A stretch of 64,000 nucleotides of DNA from an uncultured Caryophanales bacterium (GTDB taxonomy: Bacteria; Bacillota_I; Bacilli_A; RF39; UBA660), in NCBI GenBank assembly GCA_905206805.1, contig CAJLIR010000008.1, positions 1 to 64,000 of the forward strand. The letters run 5' to 3'. Within the stretch, counting starts at the first letter, position 1, and each line of letters opens with the position of its first letter. Positions 16,792 through 24,206 of the stretch are shown piece after piece. The notes beneath the pieces are model-generated. The model saw nothing but the letters and a program-made list of their open reading frames with translations, was not told the DNA's origin and did no database searches. A program made the translations under genes and the position numbers.

Positions 16792-17694
16792 ATGCTAATA
16801 ATAGGTTCACATGTTTCTTTTAATAAAAAAGAACAATTAATTGGTAGTGTCAAGGAAGCATTAAGTTATAATGCTAATACATTTATGTTTTATACAGGTG
16901 CTCCACAAAACACAAATAGAGCTAGTATAGATGATTCTATAACATTAAGTGCTTTAGAACTGATGAAAGAAAATAATATAGATTTAAAAAATGTAGTTGT
17001 TCACGCCCCATATATAGTAAATCCTGCTAATAATGCTAATTTTGATTTTAATGTTAATTTTTTGAAACAAGAAATTGATAGAGTAGAAAGTTTAGGTGTT
17101 ACTAAATTAGTTCTTCATCCCGGTAGTTATGTAAAATTAACTCATGATGAAGGAATTAAAAATATAATAGATACACTAAATCAAGTTATTAGAAAAGATA
17201 TGACTGTAAAAATATTGCTTGAAACTATGTCAGGTAAAGGTACAGAATTAGGAACAAATTTTGATGATTTAAAATACATTATAGATAATATAGAATATAG
17301 TAAAAATGTAGGTATTTGTCTAGATACGTGTCATTTGAATGATGCTGGATATGATATTTTCAAGTTTGATGAAATTTTGGATGAAGTTGACAGTAAAATT
17401 GGTTTAGAAAAAGTAGGTTGTATTCATATAAACGATAGTAAAAATTTAAAATCATCTCATAAGGATAGACACGAAAATATAGGTTTAGGTACGATAGGTT
17501 TTGATGCTTTAATTAATGTTATTTATAATAAAAGATTAGATAATATTCCTAAAATTTTAGAAACTCCTTATGTAACTAATAGTGATGAATCAAAAGATAA
17601 AATATATCCTCCTTATAAATTTGAAATTGAAATGATAAGAAATAAAAAATTTAATCCAAATTTAATTAATGATATAAGAAATTTTTATAAATAA
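16792..17694 (+). CDS. nfo: deoxyribonuclease IV (endonuclease IV, AP endonuclease)
   Basis: Nfo cuts the backbone 5' of abasic sites in base excision repair. The 300-residue TIM-barrel product shows the tri-zinc ligand blocks: GSHVSF, VVHAPYIVN, LHPGS, LLETMSGKG, CLDTCHLNDAGYD, CIHINDSK, HKDRHENIGLG and LETPY. Length is typical. In Bacillus nfo (yqfS) neighbours yqfT; here the matching small gene lies directly downstream but in opposite orientation. The ribosome site is AAAGAG. Confidence 0.97.
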   Translation: MLIIGSHVSFNKKEQLIGSVKEALSYNANTFMFYTGAPQNTNRASIDDSITLSALELMKENNIDLKNVVVHAPYIVNPANNANFDFNVNFLKQEIDRVESLGVTKLVLHPGSYVKLTHDEGIKNIIDTLNQVIRKDMTVKILLETMSGKGTELGTNFDDLKYIIDNIEYSKNVGICLDTCHLNDAGYDIFKFDEILDEVDSKIGLEKVGCIHINDSKNLKSSHKDRHENIGLGTIGFDALINVIYNKRLDNIPKILETPYVTNSDESKDKIYPPYKFEIEMIRNKKFNPNLINDIRNFYK

Positions 17695-17704
17695 AAGAAA
17701 TAAA

Positions 17705-17744
17705 AAATACAAAGTTTAATTTAAATAGTCTTTGTATTTCTTTT
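17705..17744. terminator. bidirectional terminator between nfo and the DUF2624-like gene
   Basis: AAATACAAAG (17705-17714) pairs perfectly with CTTTGTATTT (17730-17739); A-rich on the left and T-rich on the right. The right arm overlaps the end of the minus-strand gene. Confidence 0.8.
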
Positions 17745-17979
17745 TATATTCATAATATAATTTTTCTATTTTTTTAATAGATTCATTATCTACATTACCA
17801 TTAAGTTTTAATAAAATAGAGTCATCATTACTTAAAATTTGTTCCCAATTGTTTTTTATTAAATTATACATATACTCTAATTCTTTTTCAGTTAAAACAA
17901 TATTATTATTTAAAGCAAAATTATTTATATTTTGAATAGATAATTTATCAATATATTTTTTAATTATAAATTTTTTCAT
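17716..17979 (-). CDS. small protein, DUF2624-like (YqfT-like)
   Basis: The 87-residue, Lys/Asn-rich helical product starts MKKFIIKKYIDKLSIQNINN and has an 'IVLTEKELEYMYNLIKNNWEQIL' stretch comparable to the YqfT/DUF2624 layout, in which a short N-terminal helix is followed by 'a..y.i.it..EA..i...l'. The neighbourhood (nfo, then sodA and a PBP) is also that of yqfT in Bacillus, which is the stronger argument. The match itself is weak. Start three bases after GGTGAT. Function unknown even for the family. Confidence 0.5.
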   Translation of the reverse strand: MKKFIIKKYIDKLSIQNINNFALNNNIVLTEKELEYMYNLIKNNWEQILSNDDSILLKLNGNVDNESIKKIEKLYYEYKKKYKDYLN

Positions 17980-18063
17980 AGAATCACCAATATAATATAT
18001 TCTAAATAATTATAAATAAGAATAAACTTTATTAAATTTCATAGAATAAAAATGGGTGATTTT

Positions 18064-18690
18064 ATGTATAAAAGTGTTATATTACCATACAATTATAGTG
18101 ATTTAGAACCTGTTTTAAATTCTGAGACAATTAATGCTCATTATAATAAACATTATTTAGGATATTTAGAAAAGCTTAATAAAATACTAAATGATATTAA
18201 TTATGATTATAGATATACTAAAGAAGAATTGGTAAGTCATATTGAGAAAATTCCTATTGATGTTAGAGATGATGTTCTTTATAATTTGGGTGGAGTTTTA
18301 AATCATGAATTATATTTTTATTCCATGAGTAATAATAAAGTAAATGTTCCAATAGGTGTTTTAAGAAAAAAAATTATAGATGAATATGGTACAATTGAAA
18401 ATTTTAAAGATGAATTTATAAAAACTGCAAATAAATTAGTCGGATCAGGATATACATTTTTAGTATTAAATAATAATTTAAAATTAGAAATCATTAATAC
18501 ACCAAATCAAGAAACACCTTATTTATATGGATTAATTCCTATAATGGCCCTAGATTTATGGGAACACGCTTATTATTTAGTTTATAGAAATAGACGTAGT
18601 GAATATATAGAAAAATTCTTTGAAATTGTTGATTATAATAACATAAATAAAAACTATGAAAAAGCCGTTAAAGAAATCAGTAAAAAATAA
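18064..18690 (+). CDS. sodA: superoxide dismutase (Fe/Mn family)
   Basis: This enzyme dismutates superoxide in the cytoplasm. The 208-residue product has the metal-ligand regions expected: NAHYNKHYLGYLEKLN (first His), NHELYFYSM (second His) and ALDLWEHAYYLVYRNRRSEYIEKFF (Asp and His). Metal specificity cannot be read safely. The start at 18064 follows GGTGAT by three bases; the ATG at 18052 is upstream of that site. Sequence is divergent from textbook SodA at several aromatic positions but the ligands are intact. It overlaps the following PBP gene, suggesting coupling. Confidence 0.9.
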   Translation: MYKSVILPYNYSDLEPVLNSETINAHYNKHYLGYLEKLNKILNDINYDYRYTKEELVSHIEKIPIDVRDDVLYNLGGVLNHELYFYSMSNNKVNVPIGVLRKKIIDEYGTIENFKDEFIKTANKLVGSGYTFLVLNNNLKLEIINTPNQETPYLYGLIPIMALDLWEHAYYLVYRNRRSEYIEKFFEIVDYNNINKNYEKAVKEISKK

Positions 18691-20734
18691 AAAAAATATA
18701 TATAAAATTAAGAAAAAAAATTTAGAAGCAATAATTTCAAAAAGATTTAATATTTTAATTATACTAGTAATTATACTAAATATTACTTTACTTATTTCTC
18801 TTTATTCTGTTCAAATAGTAAATCATACTTATTATTTAGAAAAAGAAAATAGTTTAAACAAACAAATTGTTAGTGGTGAAACTGCTCCAAGAGGTAGAAT
18901 TTACGATAGAAATCATAGATTAATAGTTGATAATATTCCTATCAAAACAATAACTTATAAAAAATTATCTGGTGTAAGTCAAAGTGAAGAGATTTCTCTA
19001 GCGTATAAATTAGCGCCAATATTAGAATTAAATATAGATAATATAGATGATAATATTTTAAAGGAATTTTGGATTATTAATAATAAAGAAGAAGCAAATG
19101 ATAAAATTTCTGAACTTGAATGGAGTAAGTTAAAATCAAGAGAATTGACTAATAATGACATTTATAAATTAAAAAAAGAAAGAGTAACTGATAGTGAAAT
19201 TGCAACTTTTAATGATATTGATAGAAAATCAGCTTACATTTATTCTTTAATGAATGAAGGTTATTATTACGATACAAAAGTATTAAAAAGAGGAGATTCA
19301 ATTAGTGATAAGGAGTATGCTTATATATCCGAGAATTTAAGTGATTTAAAGGGTATTAATACTGAATTAGATTGGCAAAGATTATATCCTTATAATGATA
19401 CATTTAAATCTATTTTAGGTACAGTTTCAACATCTTCTACTGGTATTCCTTATGAACTAAAAGATTATTATTTATCTAAAGGTTATAATTTAAATGATAG
19501 AGTTGGATTAAGTTATTTAGAATATCAATATGAAGATTATCTTCGCGGTGAAAAAAATATATATGAATTATCAAATAATAATACACTATTTTTATTATCT
19601 GAAGGAGTTCGTGGTAATGATTTGGTTTTAACAATTGATATTGAATTACAAAAAGCAGTAGAAGAAATTTTAGAGCAACAATTGTTAATTACTAAAAATG
19701 AACCTAATACAGAGTATTATAATAGATCATTTGTTATTATTACAGATCCAAATAATGGTGATATTTTAGCAATGTCAGGAAAACAAATTGTTATGGCTAG
19801 TGATGGCGCTAAAATATACGATTATACACCCGGAATATTAACTTCTCCAGTAGCGGTTGGATCTGCTATAAAAGGTGCTTCTCATATTGTAGGATATAAT
19901 ACAGGTGCTTTAAGTATTGGTGAGGTAAGGGATGATTCTTGCATTAAAATTGCGGCTACAAAAGAAAAATGTTCTTGGACATATTTAGGTAGTATAAATG
20001 ATATAACAGCTTTAAAATATTCTTCTAATACTTATCAATTTAGAACCGCAATTAATGTAGGAAAAGGGTATTATTCTTACGATAGTCCTTTAAAACTAGA
20101 TGAAGAAGCTTTTGATATATATAGAAAAACATTTAATTCCTTTGGACTTGGCGTTAAGACAGAAATAGATTTACCTACTGAAAGCTTAGGTTATATTGGT
20201 GATTCTAAAAAACCAGGATTGCTTTTAGATTTTTCAATAGGTCAATATGATACTTATACTCCTATTCAACTTTCACAATATATAAGTACTATCGCAAATG
20301 GTGGAAATAGATATAAGTTCAATTTGTTAAAAGAGGTTATTTCTAGTAAAGATCAGAGCGTTATTTATGAATTAGAACCTAAAATTTTAAATACAGTTTC
20401 TACTAAAAGCGAATATATGGACCGTGTAAAATTAGGTTTTAGAGAAGTAATAGCCGGTGGAACAGGTTATGGATATATTGATTCTTCTTTTAATGCTGCC
20501 GGAAAAACTGGTACAAGTCAAAGTTTTATTGATTCAGATTCTGATGGTAAAATTGATTTAGAAACATTAACTAATACGTTTGTTGCTTATGCTCCTTATG
20601 ATAATCCAATTGTAACATTTACAGTTATTTCTCCCGATTATACTCATTATTATAATGGAAATTCTTATGCATCTAGTGTAAATAAGAGAATATCTTACGA
20701 AGTTTCAAAAAAATTCTTTGAAATTTATAAATAA
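18656..20734 (+). CDS. class B penicillin-binding protein (PBP2/PbpA-like transpeptidase)
   Basis: This is a D,D-transpeptidase that crosslinks peptidoglycan. The 692-residue product has one N-terminal membrane segment (about residues 32-55), the dimerisation domain starting at APRGRIYDRN, and a transpeptidase domain with SAIK (403-406), SSN (456-458) and KTG (617-619). The residue after the active-site Lys is Gly; most homologues have Pro (SxxKP). The start overlaps sodA by 35 bp and has no ribosome site of its own, so translation is probably coupled. In Bacillus pbpA also lies close to sodA. Likely elongation PBP. Confidence 0.88.
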   Translation: MKKPLKKSVKNKKNIYKIKKKNLEAIISKRFNILIILVIILNITLLISLYSVQIVNHTYYLEKENSLNKQIVSGETAPRGRIYDRNHRLIVDNIPIKTITYKKLSGVSQSEEISLAYKLAPILELNIDNIDDNILKEFWIINNKEEANDKISELEWSKLKSRELTNNDIYKLKKERVTDSEIATFNDIDRKSAYIYSLMNEGYYYDTKVLKRGDSISDKEYAYISENLSDLKGINTELDWQRLYPYNDTFKSILGTVSTSSTGIPYELKDYYLSKGYNLNDRVGLSYLEYQYEDYLRGEKNIYELSNNNTLFLLSEGVRGNDLVLTIDIELQKAVEEILEQQLLITKNEPNTEYYNRSFVIITDPNNGDILAMSGKQIVMASDGAKIYDYTPGILTSPVAVGSAIKGASHIVGYNTGALSIGEVRDDSCIKIAATKEKCSWTYLGSINDITALKYSSNTYQFRTAINVGKGYYSYDSPLKLDEEAFDIYRKTFNSFGLGVKTEIDLPTESLGYIGDSKKPGLLLDFSIGQYDTYTPIQLSQYISTIANGGNRYKFNLLKEVISSKDQSVIYELEPKILNTVSTKSEYMDRVKLGFREVIAGGTGYGYIDSSFNAAGKTGTSQSFIDSDSDGKIDLETLTNTFVAYAPYDNPIVTFTVISPDYTHYYNGNSYASSVNKRISYEVSKKFFEIYK

Positions 20735-20745
20735 TTTGTTATAAT
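20718..20745 (+). promoter_or_regulatory. sigma-A promoter of rpmG-efp
   Basis: TTGAAA (20718-20723) and TATAAT (20740-20745) with a 16-bp spacer, overlapping the end of the PBP gene. Confidence 0.65.
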
Positions 20746-20776
20746 AGTATGTAGTTATCAAAAGGAGGGAAAAAGC

Positions 20777-20944
20777 ATGGCTAAAAAAGGAGAAGCAAGA
20801 GAAAGAATTACTTTAAAATGTACTGTTTGTGGTGAACAAAATTATCGTACTGAAAAAAATAAAAGAAATACTACTGATCGTTTAGAATTAAATAAATATT
20901 GTTCTAAATGTCAAAAAACAACTGCACATAAAGAAACAAAATAA
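20777..20944 (+). CDS. rpmG: 50S ribosomal protein L33, zinc-binding type
   Basis: This 55-codon gene encodes MAKKGEARERITLKC..., with two CxxC pairs (residues 15/18 and 42/45) that mark the zinc-containing C+ paralogue of L33. The pattern RNTTDRLELNKYCSKC is typical. A strong AAAGGAGGG precedes the start. It lies between the class B PBP and efp and should be expressed from the promoter at 20718-20745. Confidence 0.93.
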   Translation: MAKKGEARERITLKCTVCGEQNYRTEKNKRNTTDRLELNKYCSKCQKTTAHKETK

Positions 20945-20973
20945 TTTTATTGATGTATTAGGAGGTGAATATA

Positions 20974-21531
20974 ATGGTTAACGCTAATGATATTAAAAAT
21001 GGTATGACAATATTATTTGAAGATAATATTTATGTTGTATTAGAATTTTCACATGTAAAACCAGGAAAAGGTGCTGCTTTCGTAAAGGCTAAATTAAAAA
21101 ATTTACGTACAGGATCTATAGTTGAAAAAACATTTAATAGTTCTATTAAGTTAGAAAGAGCAATGATTCAAAAAGTTGATATGCAATATCTATATGGTAG
21201 TGGCGACAGTTATAACTTTATGAATATGGAAACTTATGAACAAATAGAAATTCCTGCTAGTCATTTAGGTGATGATGCTAAATTTTTAAAAGAAAACTTA
21301 AATGTAAATATTACTTTTTATGAAGGTGAAGTATTAGGAATAATTTTACCTGATAAAATAGAATATAAGATTATAAAAACAGAACCAGCTGTTAAAGGTA
21401 ACACAACAAATAATGCTACTAAAGAAGCAACAATAGAAACTGGTTTAATAATTAAAGTTCCATTATTTATTGAAGAAGGAGAAAATGTTTTAGTTTCAAC
21501 AAGTGATGGAAAATATGTATCAAGAGCTTAA
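20974..21531 (+). CDS. efp: elongation factor P
   Basis: EF-P relieves ribosome stalling at polyproline. The 185-residue product has the three-domain layout with the modification loop HVKPGKGAAF around residue 32; the tip Lys is present. Domains II and III include NFMNMETYEQIEIP and ATIETGLIIKVPLFIEEGE. The ATG at 20974 is the start; the GTG at 20965 is part of the ribosome site TTAGGAGGTG. No lysyl- or deoxyhypusine-type modification gene is seen nearby. It ends in a terminator that overlaps the stop codon. Confidence 0.96.
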   Translation: MVNANDIKNGMTILFEDNIYVVLEFSHVKPGKGAAFVKAKLKNLRTGSIVEKTFNSSIKLERAMIQKVDMQYLYGSGDSYNFMNMETYEQIEIPASHLGDDAKFLKENLNVNITFYEGEVLGIILPDKIEYKIIKTEPAVKGNTTNNATKEATIETGLIIKVPLFIEEGENVLVSTSDGKYVSRA

Positions 21532-21544
21532 TTGCTCTTTTTTT
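21522..21544 (+). terminator. rho-independent terminator of rpmG-efp
   Basis: AAGAGC (21522-21527), a 6-nt loop and GCTCTT (21534-21539), followed by a T run. It overlaps the efp stop codon. Confidence 0.88.
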
Positions 21545-21614
21545 CTTTATCTTGAACATATATTATAATTGTTTTAAAATTACTTTCATTTACTATAATG
21601 AGAGGAGAATTAAA

Positions 21615-21959
21615 ATGTTAGATATTTTAATAAATCATTTTATTGAAATAATTTTAGGATTTATAATTACTTTTTTGACATATATGTATAAAAAGTTAAT
21701 TAATTATAATAGAATGATTAAATTTGTACGAGATGGAGTAAAGGCTCTTTTAAAAACAAAAATTATTGAAAAATATAATTATTATAAAGAATTAGGGACA
21801 ATTACAATTTTTGATAAGCAATTAATAAGTGATCTATATAGTGAATACCATAATTTAGGTGGTAACGGAGTTATTACAGATTTAATGGAAGAAGTTAATT
21901 CATTACCAATATCTAATGATTATAGTGTGAGTATAAAAAAAACTATTCCAAAAGAATAG
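21615..21959 (+). CDS. small membrane protein resembling phage holin-like proteins
   Basis: The 114-residue product has one membrane segment (about residues 5-27), then a helical domain with FVRDGVKALLKTKIIEKYNYYKELGTI and a C-terminal EYHNLGGNGVITDLMEEVNSLP. This 'ALL+..i...Y.y....g......Y..Y..lGGNG.i..l' pattern is common in small proteins found in Firmicute prophages, where they are often labelled holin-like. No other phage gene is nearby, so it is either a domesticated remnant or a cellular relative. Start at 21615 after GAGAGGAG; the in-frame ATG at 21552 lacks a site. Confidence 0.55.
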   Translation: MLDILINHFIEIILGFIITFLTYMYKKLINYNRMIKFVRDGVKALLKTKIIEKYNYYKELGTITIFDKQLISDLYSEYHNLGGNGVITDLMEEVNSLPISNDYSVSIKKTIPKE

Positions 21960-21961
21960 TT
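21935..21961 (-). terminator. rho-independent terminator of lemA
   Basis: AACTATTC (21941-21948) pairs with GAATAGTT (21954-21961); on the minus strand a run of T follows. It lies inside the end of the opposing gene, showing how tightly packed this region is. Confidence 0.82.
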
Positions 21962-22505
21962 ATACTTTAAAGTCTTCAGTATCGTCATCAGTCATATCTT
22001 TACCATCAAAATAATTTTTATGACTATATCTACATATTAACGCTACTAAATTAGATGGAAATTTGTGTATTAATTTATTATAATCAGTTACAATATCATT
22101 ATAATATTTTCTAAATGCAACAATTTCTGCTTCTGATTCGCCAAGCTCAATATCGATTTTTACAAATGTATCATTTTGTTTTAATTCAGGATATAATTCT
22201 TTATATTTGTTAAACTCATTAATCAAATCATATAATTTACGGTCAAAATCAAAGTTTGAAATTTTTTGTGAACGTAAATTTTCTATATTAGACATTATAT
22301 CTTCTTCTATTTTTGCTGTAGTTTTAATAATTGTAATAGATTTATTTAATAAATCAAATCTTTTTCTTAAAGTAGAATCGATATTTGCCTCAGCTTCATT
22401 CATTCTTATAATATATGTTTGAAATTTATTAAACAAACTAGCAAAAGCTATTCCTAAAAAAGATACTATAATTATTATTATCATACAAATATTAAATATT
22501 TCCAT
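21960..22505 (-). CDS. LemA family protein
   Basis: The 181-residue product has one N-terminal membrane segment, then a long helical domain with FQTYIIRMNEAEANIDSTLRKRFDLLNKSI, which is the LemA signature ('eaeanid..LkrR.dLipnlv'), and the late AFRKYYNDIVTDYNKLIHKFPSNL block. LemA proteins face outward and have unknown function, often encoded near TPM-domain proteins; here the TPM gene is at 62181-63086, far away. The start at 22505 follows ATAGGTGG; the GTG at 22514 overlaps that site. Confidence 0.88.
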   Translation of the reverse strand: MEIFNICMIIIIIVSFLGIAFASLFNKFQTYIIRMNEAEANIDSTLRKRFDLLNKSITIIKTTAKIEEDIMSNIENLRSQKISNFDFDRKLYDLINEFNKYKELYPELKQNDTFVKIDIELGESEAEIVAFRKYYNDIVTDYNKLIHKFPSNLVALICRYSHKNYFDGKDMTDDDTEDFKV

Positions 22506-22546
22506 ACTAACCACCTATGATAATTATAGCATATTTAGTAAATTTT

Positions 22547-22912
22547 TCAATTGTTTGGTATAAATTCTTGACTATAATTTATTTTTTCGTCAAAAGAAAT
22601 AAAATCTACATAAATCATTAGTAATAAATTCCAAGTACCAGTAGATGGATCACTTAAGATAATATGGTCTCTTCCTGATTGTTCGATAATTCCTACAAAT
22701 TCTCTATCTCTATATTCATTTGAATCAGGGAATGTCATGTGTACTCTAACTTTTTTTCCTTTATTAAGTCTTAATATATTTTCAATATATGACTGTTCCA
22801 TTGGTAGAGTATCAAGCATATTTTGCGCTGTTGTTTGGTTTGGTGTAGGATTTGATCCAACATATAATGGTGTTCCAGGAAAATTTTGACTACTGTAATA
22901 ATTATTATTCAT
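22547..22912 (-). CDS. gerQ: spore coat protein GerQ
   Basis: GerQ is an inner coat protein that is crosslinked by transglutaminase and needed for the cortex hydrolase CwlJ in Bacillus. The 121-residue product has a variable Asn/Pro-rich head and the conserved core LPMEQSYIENILRLNKGK, FVGIIEQSGRDHIILSDP and LLLMIYVDFISFDEKINY. Match to the family is clear. cwlJ, its usual partner, is not in the window. The ribosome site AAAGGATGA is identical in sequence and spacing to that of the next upstream minus-strand gene. Confidence 0.93.
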   Translation of the reverse strand: MNNNYYSSQNFPGTPLYVGSNPTPNQTTAQNMLDTLPMEQSYIENILRLNKGKKVRVHMTFPDSNEYRDREFVGIIEQSGRDHIILSDPSTGTWNLLLMIYVDFISFDEKINYSQEFIPNN

Positions 22913-22970
22913 AAAATCATCCTTTCATAAAATTATATTTAATTTATAAAAAAATATTAACAAATTTTTA

Positions 22971-22999
22971 AATGAAAAAGTAGAAATTATTCTACTTTT
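22971..22999 (-). terminator. hairpin terminator after the Tyr/Pro-rich gene
   Basis: AAAAGTAGAA and TTCTACTTTT form a perfect 10-bp stem with an ATTA loop. It abuts the stop codon of the minus-strand gene at 22998. Confidence 0.7.
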
Positions 23000-23201
23000 A
23001 TCTATAATATGGTCCATAGTAAGGATATGGATAAGGGTAGTAGTTATTATAATATGGTCTTGGATAAAATGCTGGAGCAAGTAATCCTCCTGTTATACCT
23101 CCTAAAACAAATGGCCCTAAGAATCCACCACCTACAAATCTATCTTGATTTGGTCTTACATTAAAACCTGGTCTATTTTGGTAATTAAATCCATAATTCA
23201 T
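22998..23201 (-). CDS. Tyr/Pro/Gly-rich small protein, probable spore coat-associated
   Basis: The 67-residue product starts MNYGFNYQNRPGFNVRPNQDRF, has a central Gly-rich hydrophobic stretch (GGGFLGPFVLGGITGGLLAPAF) and ends in Tyr-Pro repeats. Proteins of this composition are common in Bacilli spore coats and are often found near gerQ. Support is composition, the adjacent gerQ and a sigma-K-like promoter at 23220-23247. I do not recognise a named family. Confidence 0.6.
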   Translation of the reverse strand: MNYGFNYQNRPGFNVRPNQDRFVGGGFLGPFVLGGITGGLLAPAFYPRPYYNNYYPYPYPYYGPYYR

Positions 23202-23219
23202 AAAATCATCCTTTCATAT

Positions 23220-23247
23220 TATATTATGAGTATTTAAAATAATAGTG
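23220..23247 (-). promoter_or_regulatory. candidate sigma-K-type sporulation promoter
   Basis: On the minus strand CAC, a 16-bp spacer and CATAATATA match the mother-cell sigma-K pattern (AC, 16 bp, CATANNNTA). The same arrangement occurs at 56705-56732 before the YjcZ-type gene. Confidence 0.5.
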
Positions 23248-23306
23248 AATATATTATTAATTGTTATTAAACAAATATATTTACATATACTTAAATAGGT
23301 GATAAC

Positions 23307-24155
23307 ATGAAGAAAGTTTTTAGTGTAATTGGAATTATTACACTAGCTATTGTAAGTTTTATTTATACTGATAAAACGATTGATGTTGCAAAACAATTTG
23401 ATAATGTTATGACAACTATAAACGAAGTAAGTAAAGATTATTATGTTGATCCAATTGATGGGATAATAATTGATGACATTTTATTTATTCCTGGTGTAAG
23501 TGGTAGAGAAGTTGATCAAAATAATAGTTATAAAAGTATGAGAAAATTTGGAGGATTTAATAAAAATCTATTAGAATATAAAGAAATAAAACCAAATAAT
23601 ACTTTAGAAAATAATTTGAATAAATACATAATTAGTGGTAACAAAAGTAAAAATATGGTTAGTTTAATATTTATAGTTTCTGGTAATACTAATATTGATA
23701 AAGTATTATCGATTGTAGAGAATAAGGATGTAAAAGTTAATTTTTTTGTTGATGGAAGTTGGGTTGAAAAAAATAATGAATTACTTAAAGAATTAATAGA
23801 TAAAAATTATACTATTGGAAATTTAAGTTATAATATGGATTATCAAAATAGTGCTTTTTCTTGGATAGATACAATTATCAAAAGAATGTCTCATGAAAAG
23901 TATGGTTATTGTTATAGTGTAGAAGAAAATTTAGACAATTTAAAATTATGTGCGATGAATAAGAATTTTACAATAAAGCCAAGTATTGTAGTAAAAAAAT
24001 ATCCGTTAAAGGAAATAAAGGAACAAATTTCTAATGGTAGTATTATATCTATACCAATTAATAGTAGTGTAGAAGAGGAATTACCAACAATAATTAACTA
24101 TATAAACAGTAAAGGATTAAAAATTGTTTCATTAAATGAATTATTAAAGGAATAA
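23307..24155 (+). CDS. degenerate polysaccharide-deacetylase-fold protein, membrane-anchored
   Basis: The 282-residue product has an N-terminal membrane segment (VFSVIGIITLAIVSFIYT) and a domain from about residue 110 that follows the NodB layout: a strand SLIFIVSGN, then KVLSIVENKDVKVNFFVDGSWVEKN, ELIDKNYTIGNLSYN and a final GLKIVSLNELL. The catalytic motifs are lost: the usual FDDG is IVSG and the zinc HxxxH after 'IGN' is LSYN. It is therefore probably not a deacetylase. It lies next to spore coat genes. Start three bases after GGTGAT. Confidence 0.65.
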   Translation: MKKVFSVIGIITLAIVSFIYTDKTIDVAKQFDNVMTTINEVSKDYYVDPIDGIIIDDILFIPGVSGREVDQNNSYKSMRKFGGFNKNLLEYKEIKPNNTLENNLNKYIISGNKSKNMVSLIFIVSGNTNIDKVLSIVENKDVKVNFFVDGSWVEKNNELLKELIDKNYTIGNLSYNMDYQNSAFSWIDTIIKRMSHEKYGYCYSVEENLDNLKLCAMNKNFTIKPSIVVKKYPLKEIKEQISNGSIISIPINSSVEEELPTIINYINSKGLKIVSLNELLKE

Positions 24156-24175
24156 GTAAATCTTATTCTTTTTTT
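24150..24175 (+). terminator. rho-independent terminator
   Basis: GAATAAG (24150-24156), loop TAAAT and CTTATTC (24162-24168), then a T run. It overlaps the end of the deacetylase-like gene. Confidence 0.88.
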
Positions 24176-24178
24176 CAT

Positions 24179-24206
24179 ACAAAAAAGATAGACTGTTGTC
24201 TATCTT
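24179..24206 (-). terminator. rho-independent terminator of recU-ponA
   Basis: AAGATAGAC and GTCTATCTT form a 9-bp stem with a 4-nt loop, followed on the minus strand by T6. It touches the ponA stop codon. Confidence 0.9.

Noticed and set aside
21615..21959. Prophage on the basis of a holin-like protein
   Set aside because: Neighbours are efp, lemA and gerQ; no capsid, terminase, integrase or lysin gene is in the window.
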